Counted from the first letter of the stretch, positions 27,601 to 36,537 are shown. The stretch: DNA of 64,000 nt from Catenovulum sediminis (GCF_007289895.1 NZ_CP041660.1:4030001-4094000), one strand, 5' to 3'. The notes: generated by a model from the letters alone, not told the origin. Numbers and translations: made by a program.

Positions 27601-27649
27601 TTGCTTTTATCGATAGTGAATGAATAAGTCGGGAATTAAACCACTGCAT
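24629..27649 (-). CDS. Membrane sensor with Cache, HAMP, PAS, GGDEF and EAL domains
   Basis: A c-di-GMP turnover enzyme of about 1006 residues. Order: TM helix (KASVLVLCVSSVIGLVAGFA), a periplasmic Cache sensor of ~300 residues, a second TM helix, HAMP, PAS (SNAVKHSETAIAITDENF onward), GGDEF and EAL. The cyclase site is intact (RLGGDEFAVIL), with an inhibitory RxxD site (RAED) five residues upstream. The phosphodiesterase site is intact as well (FEALIRWNH, DDFGTGYSS, AEGVET). Both activities are therefore possible. The frame is open to an ATG at 27775; I chose 27649 because the hydrophobic segment then starts near the N-terminus and AGAGG lies upstream. The sensed ligand is unknown. Confidence 0.92.
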   Translation of the reverse strand: MQWFNSRLIHSLSIKASVLVLCVSSVIGLVAGFALMNSQNKLTSDAAIQDVQQLSSLQANIISQHLSSLARLGEVSHRQLVARLNSRYTEQSASELHFNKLENGAYRARSGEVGVFVGASGKLTTAEIQMANKLVSVWHDIANAVIPSFSSYFFISSEQLSVTYPAKLAEQLPATHNFEEDIFYRIGTPKYNPTRQPIWTPVYFDDIQNQWLTSLIIPVYIQGEFVGVVGGDFILQQLNELIISEVDVLTGRQIFVFDNSGNLIYYPDFKHVLSHQDAKLNTELNNFQSAPSFLQEIIREALIKGRFESESTFVVMGDKTVSVSPISDLNWYVGAYDKFEPFAEYTSKLKLSIFFAIAAAALLLSLLVFWFLNQFVLARLRIMFDAFKEHQQGQFELKGLVKDNDEIGQVARSMMAMSSEISGLIEGLNEKIIEKEIAELAALKLSNAVKHSETAIAITDENFIIEFVNPKFIELCGREEDELIGATLKTVIDNQMAWMLDAAYEQLNMGHTWKGDLLLTHSNGESIWVSQTVSPMTEDINGGRHFVAATQDISQIKKNQKKMEKLAYHDPLTNLYNRTFFKAQLTKSLEMTKRGHFSFALFYFDLDQFKRVNDTLGHEAGDELLIEIAKRLVRRLRAEDTIARLGGDEFAVILSGVATVERATAMAIDIQNVIREPVQLSGAEVLVSASIGITMSPKDAMSIETLLRNADLAMYRAKAAGRNTHYFFTDDLDKAVKESLLIESELRVALRELQFELYYQPQVDLKTGKLFGFEALIRWNHPERGMVSPAIFISVAEQSGLIVELGEWVLAEASMFIARLNEKYNENYTVAVNLSARQFKDKGVASVIRSSIINARIKPEWLDIELTESMLMGDISEALHQLDDIKALGVQMSIDDFGTGYSSLSYLKKFPVDTLKVDRAFIKDIPEDTDDMAISDAIIAMAHKLKMKVIAEGVETPEHVEFLIKNNCQIGQGYLFSPPLPEEKLHQFIETEQKNYEALFCRIEQK

Positions 27650-27906
27650 AGCAGCATTATTACCTCTGGAAAAGAGTACTCCGTCACCCAGAATGTGCCC
27701 TGTGCTTAAGCTTTCGCTAAACACTCCCATACGAGCAATGTTCAAATTCTTAATTATAACCTTAATTTTTAACATTTTTATACGCTGCTGTCATATAAAA
27801 TAAGGCGGATCGTTAAATTTAATGCAACTCTTGTTTGAGCTAAAGCACGAGCAAAGTTAGAATTGCATCATCTTGAAAAAAACCTCAAAACCAACAGGAA
27901 AGATTA

Positions 27907-29574
27907 ATGGCTCAATATGTCTATACGATGAATCAGGTGAGTAAAATTGTTCCACCTAAAAGGGAAATTCTAAAAAACATTAACTTATGTTTTTTCCCAG
28001 GCGCAAAAATCGGTGTTTTAGGCTTAAATGGTGCGGGTAAATCAACATTACTTAGAATTATGGCTGGCTTAGATACTGAAATTGAAGGTGAAGCACGTCC
28101 ACAGCCGGGTATTAAAATTGGTTATCTGCCACAGGAACCACAATTAGATCCAACTAAAAATGTCCGTGAAAACATCGAAGAAGCAATTTCTGAAGTTAAA
28201 AATGCCATTGCCCGTTTGGATGAAGTTTACGCCGCGTATGCTGAGCCAGACGCAGACTTTGATGCTTTGGCACAAGAACAAGGCGAACTTGAAAACATTA
28301 TTCAAAGTCACGATGGTCACAACATTGAAAATATGCTTGAGCGCGCAGCCGATGCTTTAAGACTTCCACCTTGGGATGCTGATGTCAACAAGTTATCCGG
28401 TGGTGAACGTCGTCGAGTTGCTTTATGCCGATTGTTATTAGAAAAACCAGACATGTTATTGCTCGATGAACCTACTAACCACTTGGACGCTGAATCTGTT
28501 GCTTGGTTAGAGCGCTTCTTGCATGACTACGAAGGAACTGTAGTGGCTATCACGCACGATAGATACTTCCTTGATAATGTAGCAGGTTGGATTTTAGAGC
28601 TAGACCGCGGCCATGGTATTCCATGGGAAGGAAATTATTCCTCTTGGTTAGAACAAAAAGATGCACGTCTAGAGCAGGAAGAGCGTTCTGAAAATGCACG
28701 CAAACGTTCAATCAAACAAGAATTAGAATGGGTGCGCAGCAATCCTAAAGGTCGCCAGGCTAAAAGCAAAGCGCGTATGGCTCGATTTGAAGAACTGAAC
28801 AACCAAGATTTTCAAAAACGTAATGAAACCAACGAACTGTTTATTCCACCCGGAGAGCGTCTAGGCGACAAAGTAATTGAAGTTGAAAATCTAACTAAAT
28901 CGTATGGCGATAGAGTATTAATTGATAACTTAAGCTTTAAAATTCCTAAAGGGGCGATTGTCGGTATTATCGGGCCAAATGGTGCCGGTAAGTCAACACT
29001 CTTTAGAATGTTAAGCGGTACAGAACAACCTGATTCTGGCAACATCGCTTTAGGTGATACAGTAAAAATTGCAAGTGTAGAGCAGTTCCGTGATTCAATG
29101 AATGACAACAACACTGTTTGGCAGGAGATTTCAGAAGGTCAGGATATTATCACGATTGGTAGTTTTGAAATAAACAGTCGAGCATACGTCAGTCGCTTTA
29201 ACTTTAAAGGTACCGATCAGCAAAAACGTATTGGTGAATTATCTGGTGGTGAGCGAAACCGAGTACACTTGGCCAAACTGCTTAAAGCTGGTGGCAACTT
29301 GTTATTACTCGATGAGCCAACCAATGATCTTGATGTAGAAACCTTACGAGCTTTAGAAAATGCATTACTGGATTTTCCAGGCTGTGCCATGGTGATATCG
29401 CATGACCGTTGGTTCTTAGACAGAATCGCGACGCACATTCTAGATTACCGAGATGAAGGTCAGGTCAATTTCTATGAAGGTAATTACACGGATTATGAAG
29501 CTTGGTTAAAACAAACCTTAGGTGAAGACGCCGTGCTTAACCCGCATAGAATTAAATACAAAAAGATAGGCTAA
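27907..29574 (+). CDS. ettA: Energy-dependent translational throttle protein EttA (ABC-F)
   Basis: A 555-residue ABC-F protein with two ATPase domains and no membrane part. Walker A motifs are GLNGAGKST and GPNGAGKST; signatures are LSGGERRRVALCRLLL and LSGGERNRVHLAKLL; Walker B/H-loop elements are LLLDEPTNHLD and LLLDEPTNDLD. The arginine-rich linker between domains (EWVRSNPKGRQAKSKARMAR) matches EttA. It binds the ribosomal E site and gates the first elongation step according to ATP/ADP. Monocistronic; an inverted repeat follows. Confidence 0.96.
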   Translation: MAQYVYTMNQVSKIVPPKREILKNINLCFFPGAKIGVLGLNGAGKSTLLRIMAGLDTEIEGEARPQPGIKIGYLPQEPQLDPTKNVRENIEEAISEVKNAIARLDEVYAAYAEPDADFDALAQEQGELENIIQSHDGHNIENMLERAADALRLPPWDADVNKLSGGERRRVALCRLLLEKPDMLLLDEPTNHLDAESVAWLERFLHDYEGTVVAITHDRYFLDNVAGWILELDRGHGIPWEGNYSSWLEQKDARLEQEERSENARKRSIKQELEWVRSNPKGRQAKSKARMARFEELNNQDFQKRNETNELFIPPGERLGDKVIEVENLTKSYGDRVLIDNLSFKIPKGAIVGIIGPNGAGKSTLFRMLSGTEQPDSGNIALGDTVKIASVEQFRDSMNDNNTVWQEISEGQDIITIGSFEINSRAYVSRFNFKGTDQQKRIGELSGGERNRVHLAKLLKAGGNLLLLDEPTNDLDVETLRALENALLDFPGCAMVISHDRWFLDRIATHILDYRDEGQVNFYEGNYTDYEAWLKQTLGEDAVLNPHRIKYKKIG

Positions 29575-29581
29575 TAAATGT

Positions 29582-29610
29582 GGTAGGTTAGTTATTTAAA
29601 CTGACCTACC
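29582..29610 (+). terminator. Hairpin after ettA
   Basis: GGTAGGTTAG (29582-29591) pairs with CTGACCTACC (29601-29610), one wobble pair, around a nine-base AT loop. It lies eight bases past the ettA stop. The T-run after it is poor, so termination efficiency is uncertain. Confidence 0.6.
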
Positions 29611-29693
29611 CGCTAATTTATCTGGCTCATTTTATAATATGCGCTATATTTTAAAAGTTGTGTAACAAATATAGAGTAATAACGAGTCCACTT

Positions 29694-30065
29694 ATGGATG
29701 ACAGAAGAAGTTTTACCCGAATTTTTTTCTCAATACCGGCCCAACTTAACAAAAAAAACCAATGCTGGGATGTGAATCTGGTCGACCTGTCTTTGAAAGG
29801 GGCACTCGTCACTTTGCCTGAAAGCGATCGTCTACCAAATTTTGAGGATAAGAAAAATTATCAGCTAATGTTTGAATTACCCAATTCAGATGTGGTTTTG
29901 GAAATGCAGGTTGATATTGCATACCTGAGAAATAACCAAATAGGTTTGGTCTGTACACAAATTGATATTGACAGTGCGGCACATTTAAAACGCTTGGTAG
30001 AACTGAATATGGGAGACGAAGCGCTTTTGAGTCGAGAGTTAGAACACCTTTCTAGCGAACATTAA
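29694..30065 (+). CDS. PilZ-domain c-di-GMP receptor
   Basis: A 123-residue single PilZ domain. Both c-di-GMP contacts are present: the arginine motif DDRRSFTR at residues 2-9 and the D-x-S-x-x-G motif in VDLSLKGALV. Such proteins change partner activity when c-di-GMP binds. The start at 29694 puts the arginine motif right at the N-terminus, as in stand-alone PilZ proteins; an upstream in-frame start at 29658 is possible. Together with the three GGDEF proteins in the window it suggests active c-di-GMP signalling. A shared hairpin separates it from convergent grpE. Confidence 0.9.
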   Translation: MDDRRSFTRIFFSIPAQLNKKNQCWDVNLVDLSLKGALVTLPESDRLPNFEDKKNYQLMFELPNSDVVLEMQVDIAYLRNNQIGLVCTQIDIDSAAHLKRLVELNMGDEALLSRELEHLSSEH

Positions 30066-30095
30066 AAAAGCCAAATGTCGCGAGGTCATTTGGCT
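30063..30095 (-). terminator. Terminator between convergent pilZ-type gene and grpE
   Basis: AGCCAAATG (30069-30077) pairs with CATTTGGCT (30087-30095). On the minus strand the stem is followed by TTTTTT, a classical grpE terminator. On the plus strand only ATT follows, so activity in that direction is weaker. Confidence 0.85.
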
Positions 30096-30111
30096 ATTAT
30101 CACGGATAAAA

Positions 30112-30768
30112 TTATGCTTGAGTATCCACGCCACCCGCAGCAGATACAATTACCATAGCCGGACGTAATAAACGGCCATTTAAAGTGTAACCTTTCTGTA
30201 AACAGTCAATAATTGCATTGGGTGCAACATCAGGGTTAGGTAACATAGACATCGCCTGATGTAATTCTGGATTCAACGGCTCACCTTGCTCAGGTGAAAC
30301 CACTTCGATACCAAACTTTGAAAGACTCGCTTCGAAACTCTTTAAAGTTAACTCAACACCTTCAATCATAGGTACCAAAGCTTCATTTTCTTTATCTGCA
30401 GCTTGTAAAGCGCGTTCTAGGTTATCAGCAACTGGCAACAATTCACCCGCAAACTTTTCCAATGCAAATTTATGTGCTTTTTCTATGTCTTGAGCAGTAC
30501 GTCGACGCATATTATCGACCTCAGCTTTAGCACGAATAACCGAATCCTGTTGTTCTTTTACTTTGGCTTCTGACGCAGCTAGTTTAGCTTCTAAATCACT
30601 TAGTTTAGCTTGCACCTCATCTTGCACTTCATCTTGCACTTCATCTTGTACTTCATCTTGTACTTTAGCCTGCTCTACCTCTGCTTGTTCAGCTTGGGTA
30701 GTCTCAACTTCCCCTTCTACGGCTTTAGAAACCTCTTCAACTTGAACATCTTGTTGTTCATTACTCAT
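30112..30768 (-). CDS. grpE: Nucleotide exchange factor GrpE
   Basis: A 218-residue GrpE, the co-chaperone that releases ADP from DnaK. The conserved domain has a long coiled coil ([40 protein letters not shown]) and the C-terminal beta domain ([28 protein letters not shown]). The first ~60 residues are acidic and low-complexity, containing tandem VQDE repeats encoded by a 12-bp DNA repeat. It follows hrcA by 55 bases on the same strand, an arrangement common in bacteria that use HrcA. dnaK and dnaJ are not in the window. Confidence 0.96.
   Translation of the reverse strand: MSNEQQDVQVEEVSKAVEGEVETTQAEQAEVEQAKVQDEVQDEVQDEVQDEVQAKLSDLEAKLAASEAKVKEQQDSVIRAKAEVDNMRRRTAQDIEKAHKFALEKFAGELLPVADNLERALQAADKENEALVPMIEGVELTLKSFEASLSKFGIEVVSPEQGEPLNPELHQAMSMLPNPDVAPNAIIDCLQKGYTLNGRLLRPAMVIVSAAGGVDTQA
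30610..30667 (-). repeat. 12-bp tandem repeat inside grpE
   Basis: Four full copies and a partial one of a 12-base unit (plus strand TTGCACTTCATC, with C/T variants) encode consecutive VQDE tetrapeptides near the GrpE N-terminus. Because the unit is a multiple of three, slippage would change repeat number without breaking the frame. Confidence 0.92.
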
Positions 30769-30823
30769 CTTTTAAAACTCCAAACCAGTCTTCATAAAAA
30801 AGTGTTTGCATGCAATATAAGGT

Positions 30824-31855
30824 CTATTTTGAATGATTCAAGGCCGAAGTTAATAATCGCGAAGTCATATCGACAATAGGGATCACTTTGCGGTAGTCCA
30901 TACGAGTTGATCCAATAACTGCGAGCGACCCCACAACCTTGCCATCTAAATGATAAGGAGCACTTACCAATGCGCAATCAGAAAATAATTCGATCCCTGT
31001 CTCTTCGCCAATAAAAATTTTCACCCCATCCGAACGCTGACAAGATTTAAGCATATCCAAAATGAGTTTCTTGTTCGAAATCGCGTCAAACAAGGCTCTT
31101 ATTTTATTGAGTTCTTGGCTAATATTTTCACTTAATAAATGATTTTGACCGGCAATCATTAATTTGTCTTGTAATACATCCGAGCGCATCGTTTTTTCAT
31201 CAAATGCGGCTTCACTAATGCATAACAGCGCTTTGTCCGACTCGGCCAACGCTTTCAGCTTTCGACACCCCTCAATAAATGAGTTTCCACAAAACACCAT
31301 ATTCATTAATGACGTTATTTTTTGTAGCTGTCCTTGCTCTATTGCCTGTGGCAGCTCAATGACGCGATTTTGCACATCACCGTCATGCATCACAATGACA
31401 GCCAATAGTTTCTGTGCCGTTAATTGAATAAATTCCAACTTATCGACTGTCACCTTGCGTTTTTCTGGCACGGTAACAAAGCCGGCGAATTGAGTTAAAT
31501 CTGCCAGCAGCATAGACGCTTTCTGACAGAGTTCACTAGCAGGTGCCTTCACTCTTAACTGCTCAAACTGAGGCAACTCAATATGCTGGTGAAAGTTTTT
31601 TACCGTCATCAACTTATCAACAAATAATCTTAAGCCGCTCACTGTTGGAATTCTGCCTGCTGATGTATGCGGTGATTTTAACAGCCCCTCACGCTCGAGT
31701 GTCATCATAATATTGCGCACCGTTGCCGCAGATGCCGACACGTCTTTTTGCTGCGCTATGCACTTAGATGAAACCGGATGACCTTCATTCAAATAATATT
31801 CAACTAAATGGTTGAGTACTTTCAGCGCTTTATCATTTAATTGTTTATTTGCCAT
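30824..31855 (-). CDS. hrcA: Heat-inducible transcription repressor HrcA
   Basis: A 343-residue HrcA. The N-terminal winged helix reads LNHLVEYYLNEGHPVSSKCI, SAATVRNIMMTLEREGLL and SPHTSAGRIPT, the family signature. The C-terminal GAF-like domain ends with GSLAVIGSTRMDYRKVIPIV. HrcA normally represses heat-shock genes by binding CIRCE inverted repeats. I found no CIRCE copy (TTAGCACTC-N9-GAGTGCTAA) upstream of hrcA, between hrcA and grpE, or elsewhere near; its targets may lie outside the window. It is divergent from nadK (214-base gap). Confidence 0.93.
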   Translation of the reverse strand: MANKQLNDKALKVLNHLVEYYLNEGHPVSSKCIAQQKDVSASAATVRNIMMTLEREGLLKSPHTSAGRIPTVSGLRLFVDKLMTVKNFHQHIELPQFEQLRVKAPASELCQKASMLLADLTQFAGFVTVPEKRKVTVDKLEFIQLTAQKLLAVIVMHDGDVQNRVIELPQAIEQGQLQKITSLMNMVFCGNSFIEGCRKLKALAESDKALLCISEAAFDEKTMRSDVLQDKLMIAGQNHLLSENISQELNKIRALFDAISNKKLILDMLKSCQRSDGVKIFIGEETGIELFSDCALVSAPYHLDGKVVGSLAVIGSTRMDYRKVIPIVDMTSRLLTSALNHSK

Positions 31856-32069
31856 AATACTTAATTGATCAGTTGCCAGTTACTACATTTATTGGGTTCT
31901 AAAGTTTAAAATCAATGTTTTCACATTAAATTAACTTTAATTGAGAATTGCAATCATTAAATCTACTTCCTTTTTTAGTCAAATTTGTTAACCTTCAAAG
32001 GTATACAGAATTAATCACCTGACCCATAAAATTAAACCATTATTAAATTAAACTCACTACGGAAATATT

Positions 32070-32951
32070 ATGCCTTTAGTTTTTAAAAAAATTGGATTAG
32101 TGGGTAAACCTAACCACCCAGACACTCAAACGACAGTTAAAGGGTTAATTGCATTTTTGTCTAAACTGGGCTGCGAAGTATTTGTTGAACAAAAAGTTGC
32201 TTGTAGCTTAGCGGACATACAGGTAAAAGAAATTAGTTTAGTAGAACTGGGACAAACTTGTGATTTAGCCATTGTTGTCGGTGGAGACGGTAATATGCTT
32301 GGCGCGGCTCGCGTGTTATCCAAATATGGTACAGCCGTTATTGGTATCAACCGGGGTAACTTGGGTTTTTTAACCGATATTCACCCAGAAGCATACGAAA
32401 ATGTTTTAACACAAGTGTTAAAAGGTGACTTTTCAACCGAAGAAAGATTTTTGTTGCAAGTTGAAGTACATCGTCATAATGAAGTCAAAAGTACCAATAG
32501 CGCCGTTAATGAGGCCGTTTTACACTCGGATAAAGTCGCACATATGATTGAGTTTGAAGTGTATATTAACGATAAATTTGTCTTTAGCCAGCGGGCTGAT
32601 GGCTTAATTATGTCGACACCAACTGGCTCTACCGCCTATTCGCTTTCCGGTGGTGGCCCTATTTTAACCTCTAATTTAAATGCAATTTGTTTGTTACCTA
32701 TGTTTCCGCATTCATTGGCAAATCGTCCGATAGTGGTTGATGCAGATTCACAGCTTAGATTAGTCATGCCAATTAAATCACAAGCACAATTAGGTGTTAC
32801 ATGCGATGGTCATGTCACCTTGCAGGTTTTACCCGGTGATGAGATTCATATCCATAAACATCCAAACACATTAAAGCTGATTCACCCAAAAGACTATAAT
32901 TATTTTAATGTGCTGCGTCGCAAGCTCAATTGGGGTAGTAAACTTTACTAA
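32070..32951 (+). CDS. nadK: NAD kinase
   Basis: A 293-residue NAD kinase that phosphorylates NAD to NADP. The diagnostic GGDGNMLGAARV motif, NRGNLGFLTDI, NEAVLH and PTGSTAYSLSGGGP are all intact. Length and motif order match proteobacterial enzymes. The gene is divergent from hrcA-grpE, a neighbourhood seen in many gammaproteobacteria for grpE and nadK. An imperfect terminator follows at 32998. Confidence 0.96.
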   Translation: MPLVFKKIGLVGKPNHPDTQTTVKGLIAFLSKLGCEVFVEQKVACSLADIQVKEISLVELGQTCDLAIVVGGDGNMLGAARVLSKYGTAVIGINRGNLGFLTDIHPEAYENVLTQVLKGDFSTEERFLLQVEVHRHNEVKSTNSAVNEAVLHSDKVAHMIEFEVYINDKFVFSQRADGLIMSTPTGSTAYSLSGGGPILTSNLNAICLLPMFPHSLANRPIVVDADSQLRLVMPIKSQAQLGVTCDGHVTLQVLPGDEIHIHKHPNTLKLIHPKDYNYFNVLRRKLNWGSKLY

Positions 32952-32997
32952 GCTTGACATCATCCAAAGTCCTGAGATTAACTTTCTGACAAGCACA

Positions 32998-33036
32998 AAA
33001 AAGCCGCGACCGATCTAATAATCAGTGCGACTTTTT
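32998..33036 (+). terminator. Probable terminator after nadK
   Basis: AAAAAGCCGCG pairs with TGCGACTTTTT with one mismatch and one wobble, around an AT-rich loop. The T-run lies in the right arm. A run of short TTATTGACTCA-like repeats fills the following 100 bases up to the convergent DUF349 gene. Confidence 0.6.
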
Positions 33037-33158
33037 AGGCTTTGTTTTCTAACTGAGCTTTTTGTAGGGCGTTCATACTGCCTGCGCCCTTTTTTAACCG
33101 GCCCTTGCTATTAACTCATTATTTAATCATTATTGAATCGTTATTGACTCATTATTAA

Positions 33159-35930
33159 CTATTGACTGAGTGCTTTTTTAACTCGGTTAAACAACTCGCC
33201 ATCGTCTGTGTCGAGCGAACCACAAGCTAACCATAATAATAACATATCCATGGGATCTTTCGTTTCACCAGCATTTAGCTTATCTGACAACATTTGCACC
33301 TGTATTTCCATTCGACGTTGCGTATCTTGCGCTGGGGTATCCACACCACACAGTATTTCAATTTGAATGGTTAGGTCGCGCCTTTGCTGGCTATCTTTGT
33401 CACTGGCTTGCTGCGCGGCTTCAAGCGCCTGTTGCCAGCTAGCCGTTAGCTTATTTTCCGTGCTCAGTGAAATTTCCTGACCGTGAATTAAGCTTTCAAT
33501 TTGCGTAAAAAATGCTTCTTTTACCGCATCATTTTTTGCATTGTTTATCGCAGTTAGTTTCTTCTCTATGGTTTGTAATATGCCATTGCTTTGTTTCTCT
33601 AACTTTTTATTTTGCGCGGGTGTGCCTATATTAAAATCAAGCGCTTTAACCTGCTCTTGAATCTGTTTAATTGTTGCAGTTTCTTGCGCTTCATTCACTT
33701 GAGCAAACAATCCATCGAGTTCTGACTTTAACTGCTCAACGGCAGCTTGCTGTTGTTGTTTATTCTGTTCATATTCAGCCTGTCGCGCCGCAAATACTTT
33801 GTCGTTGACTGCTCTGAATTTACTCCACAGCTTATTTTCTTTACTTGCGCCAGCATAACCCGTCTCTTTCCACTGTTGTTGCAAAGCTTTCAGAGCATCA
33901 ACCGTTTCCGCAGTAGCTCCTTGTTGCGCTATTTGCTCTGCTTTTTCTATTAACGCTCTTTTGCTTTCAGCATTACTTGCATAAAACGCATTTAATACCT
34001 GGCGCAACGGCTTAATAATTGAAAAAAAGCGGTCACTAATGGCTACGTACTCGGCTCTTTCAACCGAACCTGCCTTATTCCACTCATTTTGTAAAGACGT
34101 TAGCGATTTAGAGAGTTGCTGGTAATTTTGCTGCTGATTAAATTGACCTTCTAATTCTGCCGCCTGTTCACACAATTTTTGTCGTGCAACTAAGTTTTCT
34201 GCTCGCTGCGCTTCCAATTCGGCAAATTTCTCACGACATGGCGCAAAAGCTTGCTCAGCAGCAACATCAAACGCTTCGTTCAATGCTGTATTTTCTTCGC
34301 TGCTGACATTGCCCAACAAACGCCAAGTATGCCGCGCCAATTTAATTTGTTTTGCTCGTGCAAATGCATCCTCAACGTTTTGCTCAGCTAACTGTTGAAT
34401 TTCAGCTAATAATTCACGTTTACGCGGCAAACCAATATATGCTTTCCAATCTTCTAGCTCTGCTATTTGTTCGTTTAAACGTTGATACTCTCTATCAACT
34501 TTTTGTTGATAATTTTCACTTAGGCTTTCATAACCTTCGCCTATTTTGCGAAACAATCCAAATGCTACGTTAAAACGGCCCGCTCTAATCAAACGTTCAA
34601 GCTCTCTTAATTGACCTCTAACTTGCTTAACCGTGCTATTTTGCTGAGCATTTATCTCTTTTAATTTTAAGTTCCAAGTTTTGATCAAACTATCGGCACT
34701 TTCTTGCAATGAAGAAGGTAAATCAAACAACATTGCACGCTTATTCTGTTTCCAATCTTTCATCCACTGATCAAATTGGTTTTGCGCATCGTCAAGCTGC
34801 TCAATAGATTTAGGTAGTTGATATTGCGATAACTGCGTTATCGCTCGGGTGATCTTAGATACCTGTTCAGCAAATTCAGGGATATGTGCAGCATTCACTT
34901 CAATTTCGTTTAATCGATTAAACAAAGCTTCTGTTTTTTCACCACCTAAATGATCCTCCTGCAACAAAGCCTTGTTATCCGCGATCGCTTGTTGAATGGC
35001 AGATAATTGAGCATCCCCTTCGCTTTCAATTGCAAGACTTACTTGTTCCTGAATTTGTGCAATGCCCTGCTCAACAGAATTTATGATTTCCTGCTGTTTT
35101 TTCTGGGCAGCTAATTTTGCTTGCTCTTCATTGTAAGCAGCTTCCAACTCTGCCAATGCTAGATTCAGCTTCTGGCTTATCTGTTGATATTTGTCCGTTA
35201 ATACTTGCCGCTCTTCATCATCTAATAAAATAAAATCTTGCTCTAATGCTGACCATTCTTGCTGGAGTTCTGTGCTTTCAGTTTGCACACGCTGGTAATC
35301 ATCTTTATCTTTTAACGCCAGCAATTTACTTAATATCAAGCGCGTACTTTTGCGAATAAATACTGGTTTTTCTTCTAATTCTTTAATTTTATCAAGTGAT
35401 TGCTGAGCTAAGGCTTTTACCGAAGGGTGAGGTGTTTTTTGTACAATTTTTTCCAGCTGTTTTTTATCTTCAATTTTTTCGACACAAAACAGCGCTATTT
35501 TTTCATCACTGTCTCGCACTGCTAAATCATAGTACAAGTGATTTTTATGTAGTTTAGTCAAACAAAGCAAACGTAAACTTTGCTCTTGGCTAACGCGCAC
35601 AAAATCTTCCAGTAAATTGGTGTTTTTACAGTTTTCTAAAAACGCTTTCTTATCAACAACAGGCAATTCATTTTCTTTCGCCAGTAAAGCGAGTTTAACT
35701 TTTTCAAAAGCTAATTTTTGCAGTCGGCTATCTTGCTCTTCCGACAAGGCTTTGGCCCACGCGTCAAAACTCGCTAGTTTTTCAAGTGCGGTTTTACGTA
35801 CATCCGGCGCGGCATCTCGACTGGCCAATTGTTGCAGAATATCTTGATCTTCTAATTTTTTGAGTGCTTCCATCCGCACATTTGGATCATCATGTTGCCA
35901 TTTAGGCTTAAATAATTGTTTAAATATCAT
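33159..35930 (-). CDS. DUF349-domain protein, large coiled-coil type
   Basis: A protein of about 923 residues of the DUF349 family. The N-terminus contains HEAT-like helices (NVRMEALKKLEDQDILQQLA, APDVRKTALEKLASF). The rest consists of repeated DUF349 helical units, recognisable by W-x-x-A/G and K-x-LW-x-F-R patterns such as LQQQWKETGYAG and NKLWSKFRAVNDKVF. It is Gln/Glu/Lys rich and predicted to be mostly coiled coil. Function is unknown; the family is widespread in gammaproteobacteria. The ATG at 35930 overlaps the end of the YeaC gene by 11 bases, supporting this start over the upstream one at 35996. Confidence 0.88.
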   Translation of the reverse strand: MIFKQLFKPKWQHDDPNVRMEALKKLEDQDILQQLASRDAAPDVRKTALEKLASFDAWAKALSEEQDSRLQKLAFEKVKLALLAKENELPVVDKKAFLENCKNTNLLEDFVRVSQEQSLRLLCLTKLHKNHLYYDLAVRDSDEKIALFCVEKIEDKKQLEKIVQKTPHPSVKALAQQSLDKIKELEEKPVFIRKSTRLILSKLLALKDKDDYQRVQTESTELQQEWSALEQDFILLDDEERQVLTDKYQQISQKLNLALAELEAAYNEEQAKLAAQKKQQEIINSVEQGIAQIQEQVSLAIESEGDAQLSAIQQAIADNKALLQEDHLGGEKTEALFNRLNEIEVNAAHIPEFAEQVSKITRAITQLSQYQLPKSIEQLDDAQNQFDQWMKDWKQNKRAMLFDLPSSLQESADSLIKTWNLKLKEINAQQNSTVKQVRGQLRELERLIRAGRFNVAFGLFRKIGEGYESLSENYQQKVDREYQRLNEQIAELEDWKAYIGLPRKRELLAEIQQLAEQNVEDAFARAKQIKLARHTWRLLGNVSSEENTALNEAFDVAAEQAFAPCREKFAELEAQRAENLVARQKLCEQAAELEGQFNQQQNYQQLSKSLTSLQNEWNKAGSVERAEYVAISDRFFSIIKPLRQVLNAFYASNAESKRALIEKAEQIAQQGATAETVDALKALQQQWKETGYAGASKENKLWSKFRAVNDKVFAARQAEYEQNKQQQQAAVEQLKSELDGLFAQVNEAQETATIKQIQEQVKALDFNIGTPAQNKKLEKQSNGILQTIEKKLTAINNAKNDAVKEAFFTQIESLIHGQEISLSTENKLTASWQQALEAAQQASDKDSQQRRDLTIQIEILCGVDTPAQDTQRRMEIQVQMLSDKLNAGETKDPMDMLLLWLACGSLDTDDGELFNRVKKALSQ

Positions 35931-36198
35931 CGTGTTTAAACCGGATAATTGAGTTGTCAGCAAAACTTTTTTTAAGTGCTTCACGTGATTTTTCAACTAA
36001 CTGACCATCTTTTCCAACAGTCAAGTGTTGATCGGAATCAAGATGTTTTGCTTGCCACGCCAAAACAGCTTGAAGAGTCGTTTCTTTTTGTTCGACAGAC
36101 AAAAGGTCACCATTTGCCCATCGCCCTAATTCAACAGCCTGAACGAGCGATTGATAAACGCTTTCTGGCATGTTTTCGATCATGTCTAAATAATTCAT
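35920..36198 (-). CDS. yeaC: YeaC-family protein (DUF1315)
   Basis: A 92-residue protein matching the DUF1315/YeaC family: YLDMIENMPESVYQSLVQAV, then VELGRWANGDLLSVEQKETT and LAWQAKHLDSDQHLTVGKDG. The role is unknown. It overlaps both neighbours: its ATG shares four bases (ATGA) with the stop of the zinc-ribbon gene and its end overlaps the DUF349 start, so the three genes form a coupled operon. Confidence 0.88.
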   Translation of the reverse strand: MNYLDMIENMPESVYQSLVQAVELGRWANGDLLSVEQKETTLQAVLAWQAKHLDSDQHLTVGKDGQLVEKSREALKKSFADNSIIRFKHDDI

Positions 36199-36524
36199 TG
36201 TTTTTTATTACGTTTGAATAACATTATTCTAATGCGAGTGGTTAAATACCATATTAATCCAATTAAAGCGACTGCTTGCGATGCAATTTTATCATATGTC
36301 ATACCATCTTCTGCATACCAGCTCGAATATGCTAAACCGCTGATAAACAAGATTAGCGCCAAAAATGAATGTGTCATTAAAGATGAACTTTTTTTAATGC
36401 GATTAATTCGCCGCTGTGTTTCCAGTTTTTCCGGATCATCAACCAAAGCACATTGACAATATGGACATTGATCCGCTTTGTCTGAAATACGTTTATTACA
36501 CTCTGGGCACTGCGTTAAAGCCAT
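36195..36524 (-). CDS. Zinc-ribbon membrane protein
   Basis: A 109-residue protein with an N-terminal double-CxxC zinc ribbon (CPECNKRISDKADQCPYC) and two predicted membrane helices (about 48-66 and 77-96), ending in a basic tail. Such zinc-ribbon membrane proteins are common but of unknown function. It is the first gene of the zinc-ribbon/yeaC/DUF349 operon and starts 13 bases downstream of the end of the symporter gene on the same strand. Confidence 0.8.
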   Translation of the reverse strand: MALTQCPECNKRISDKADQCPYCQCALVDDPEKLETQRRINRIKKSSSLMTHSFLALILFISGLAYSSWYAEDGMTYDKIASQAVALIGLIWYLTTRIRIMLFKRNKKQ

Positions 36525-36537
36525 AAAATTTCCTAAC

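Noticed and set aside
31950-31992. Sigma-70 promoter for hrcA (TTGACT with TTTAAT)
   Set aside because: The spacing is 15 bases and AT-richness makes such matches common; not strong enough to annotate.
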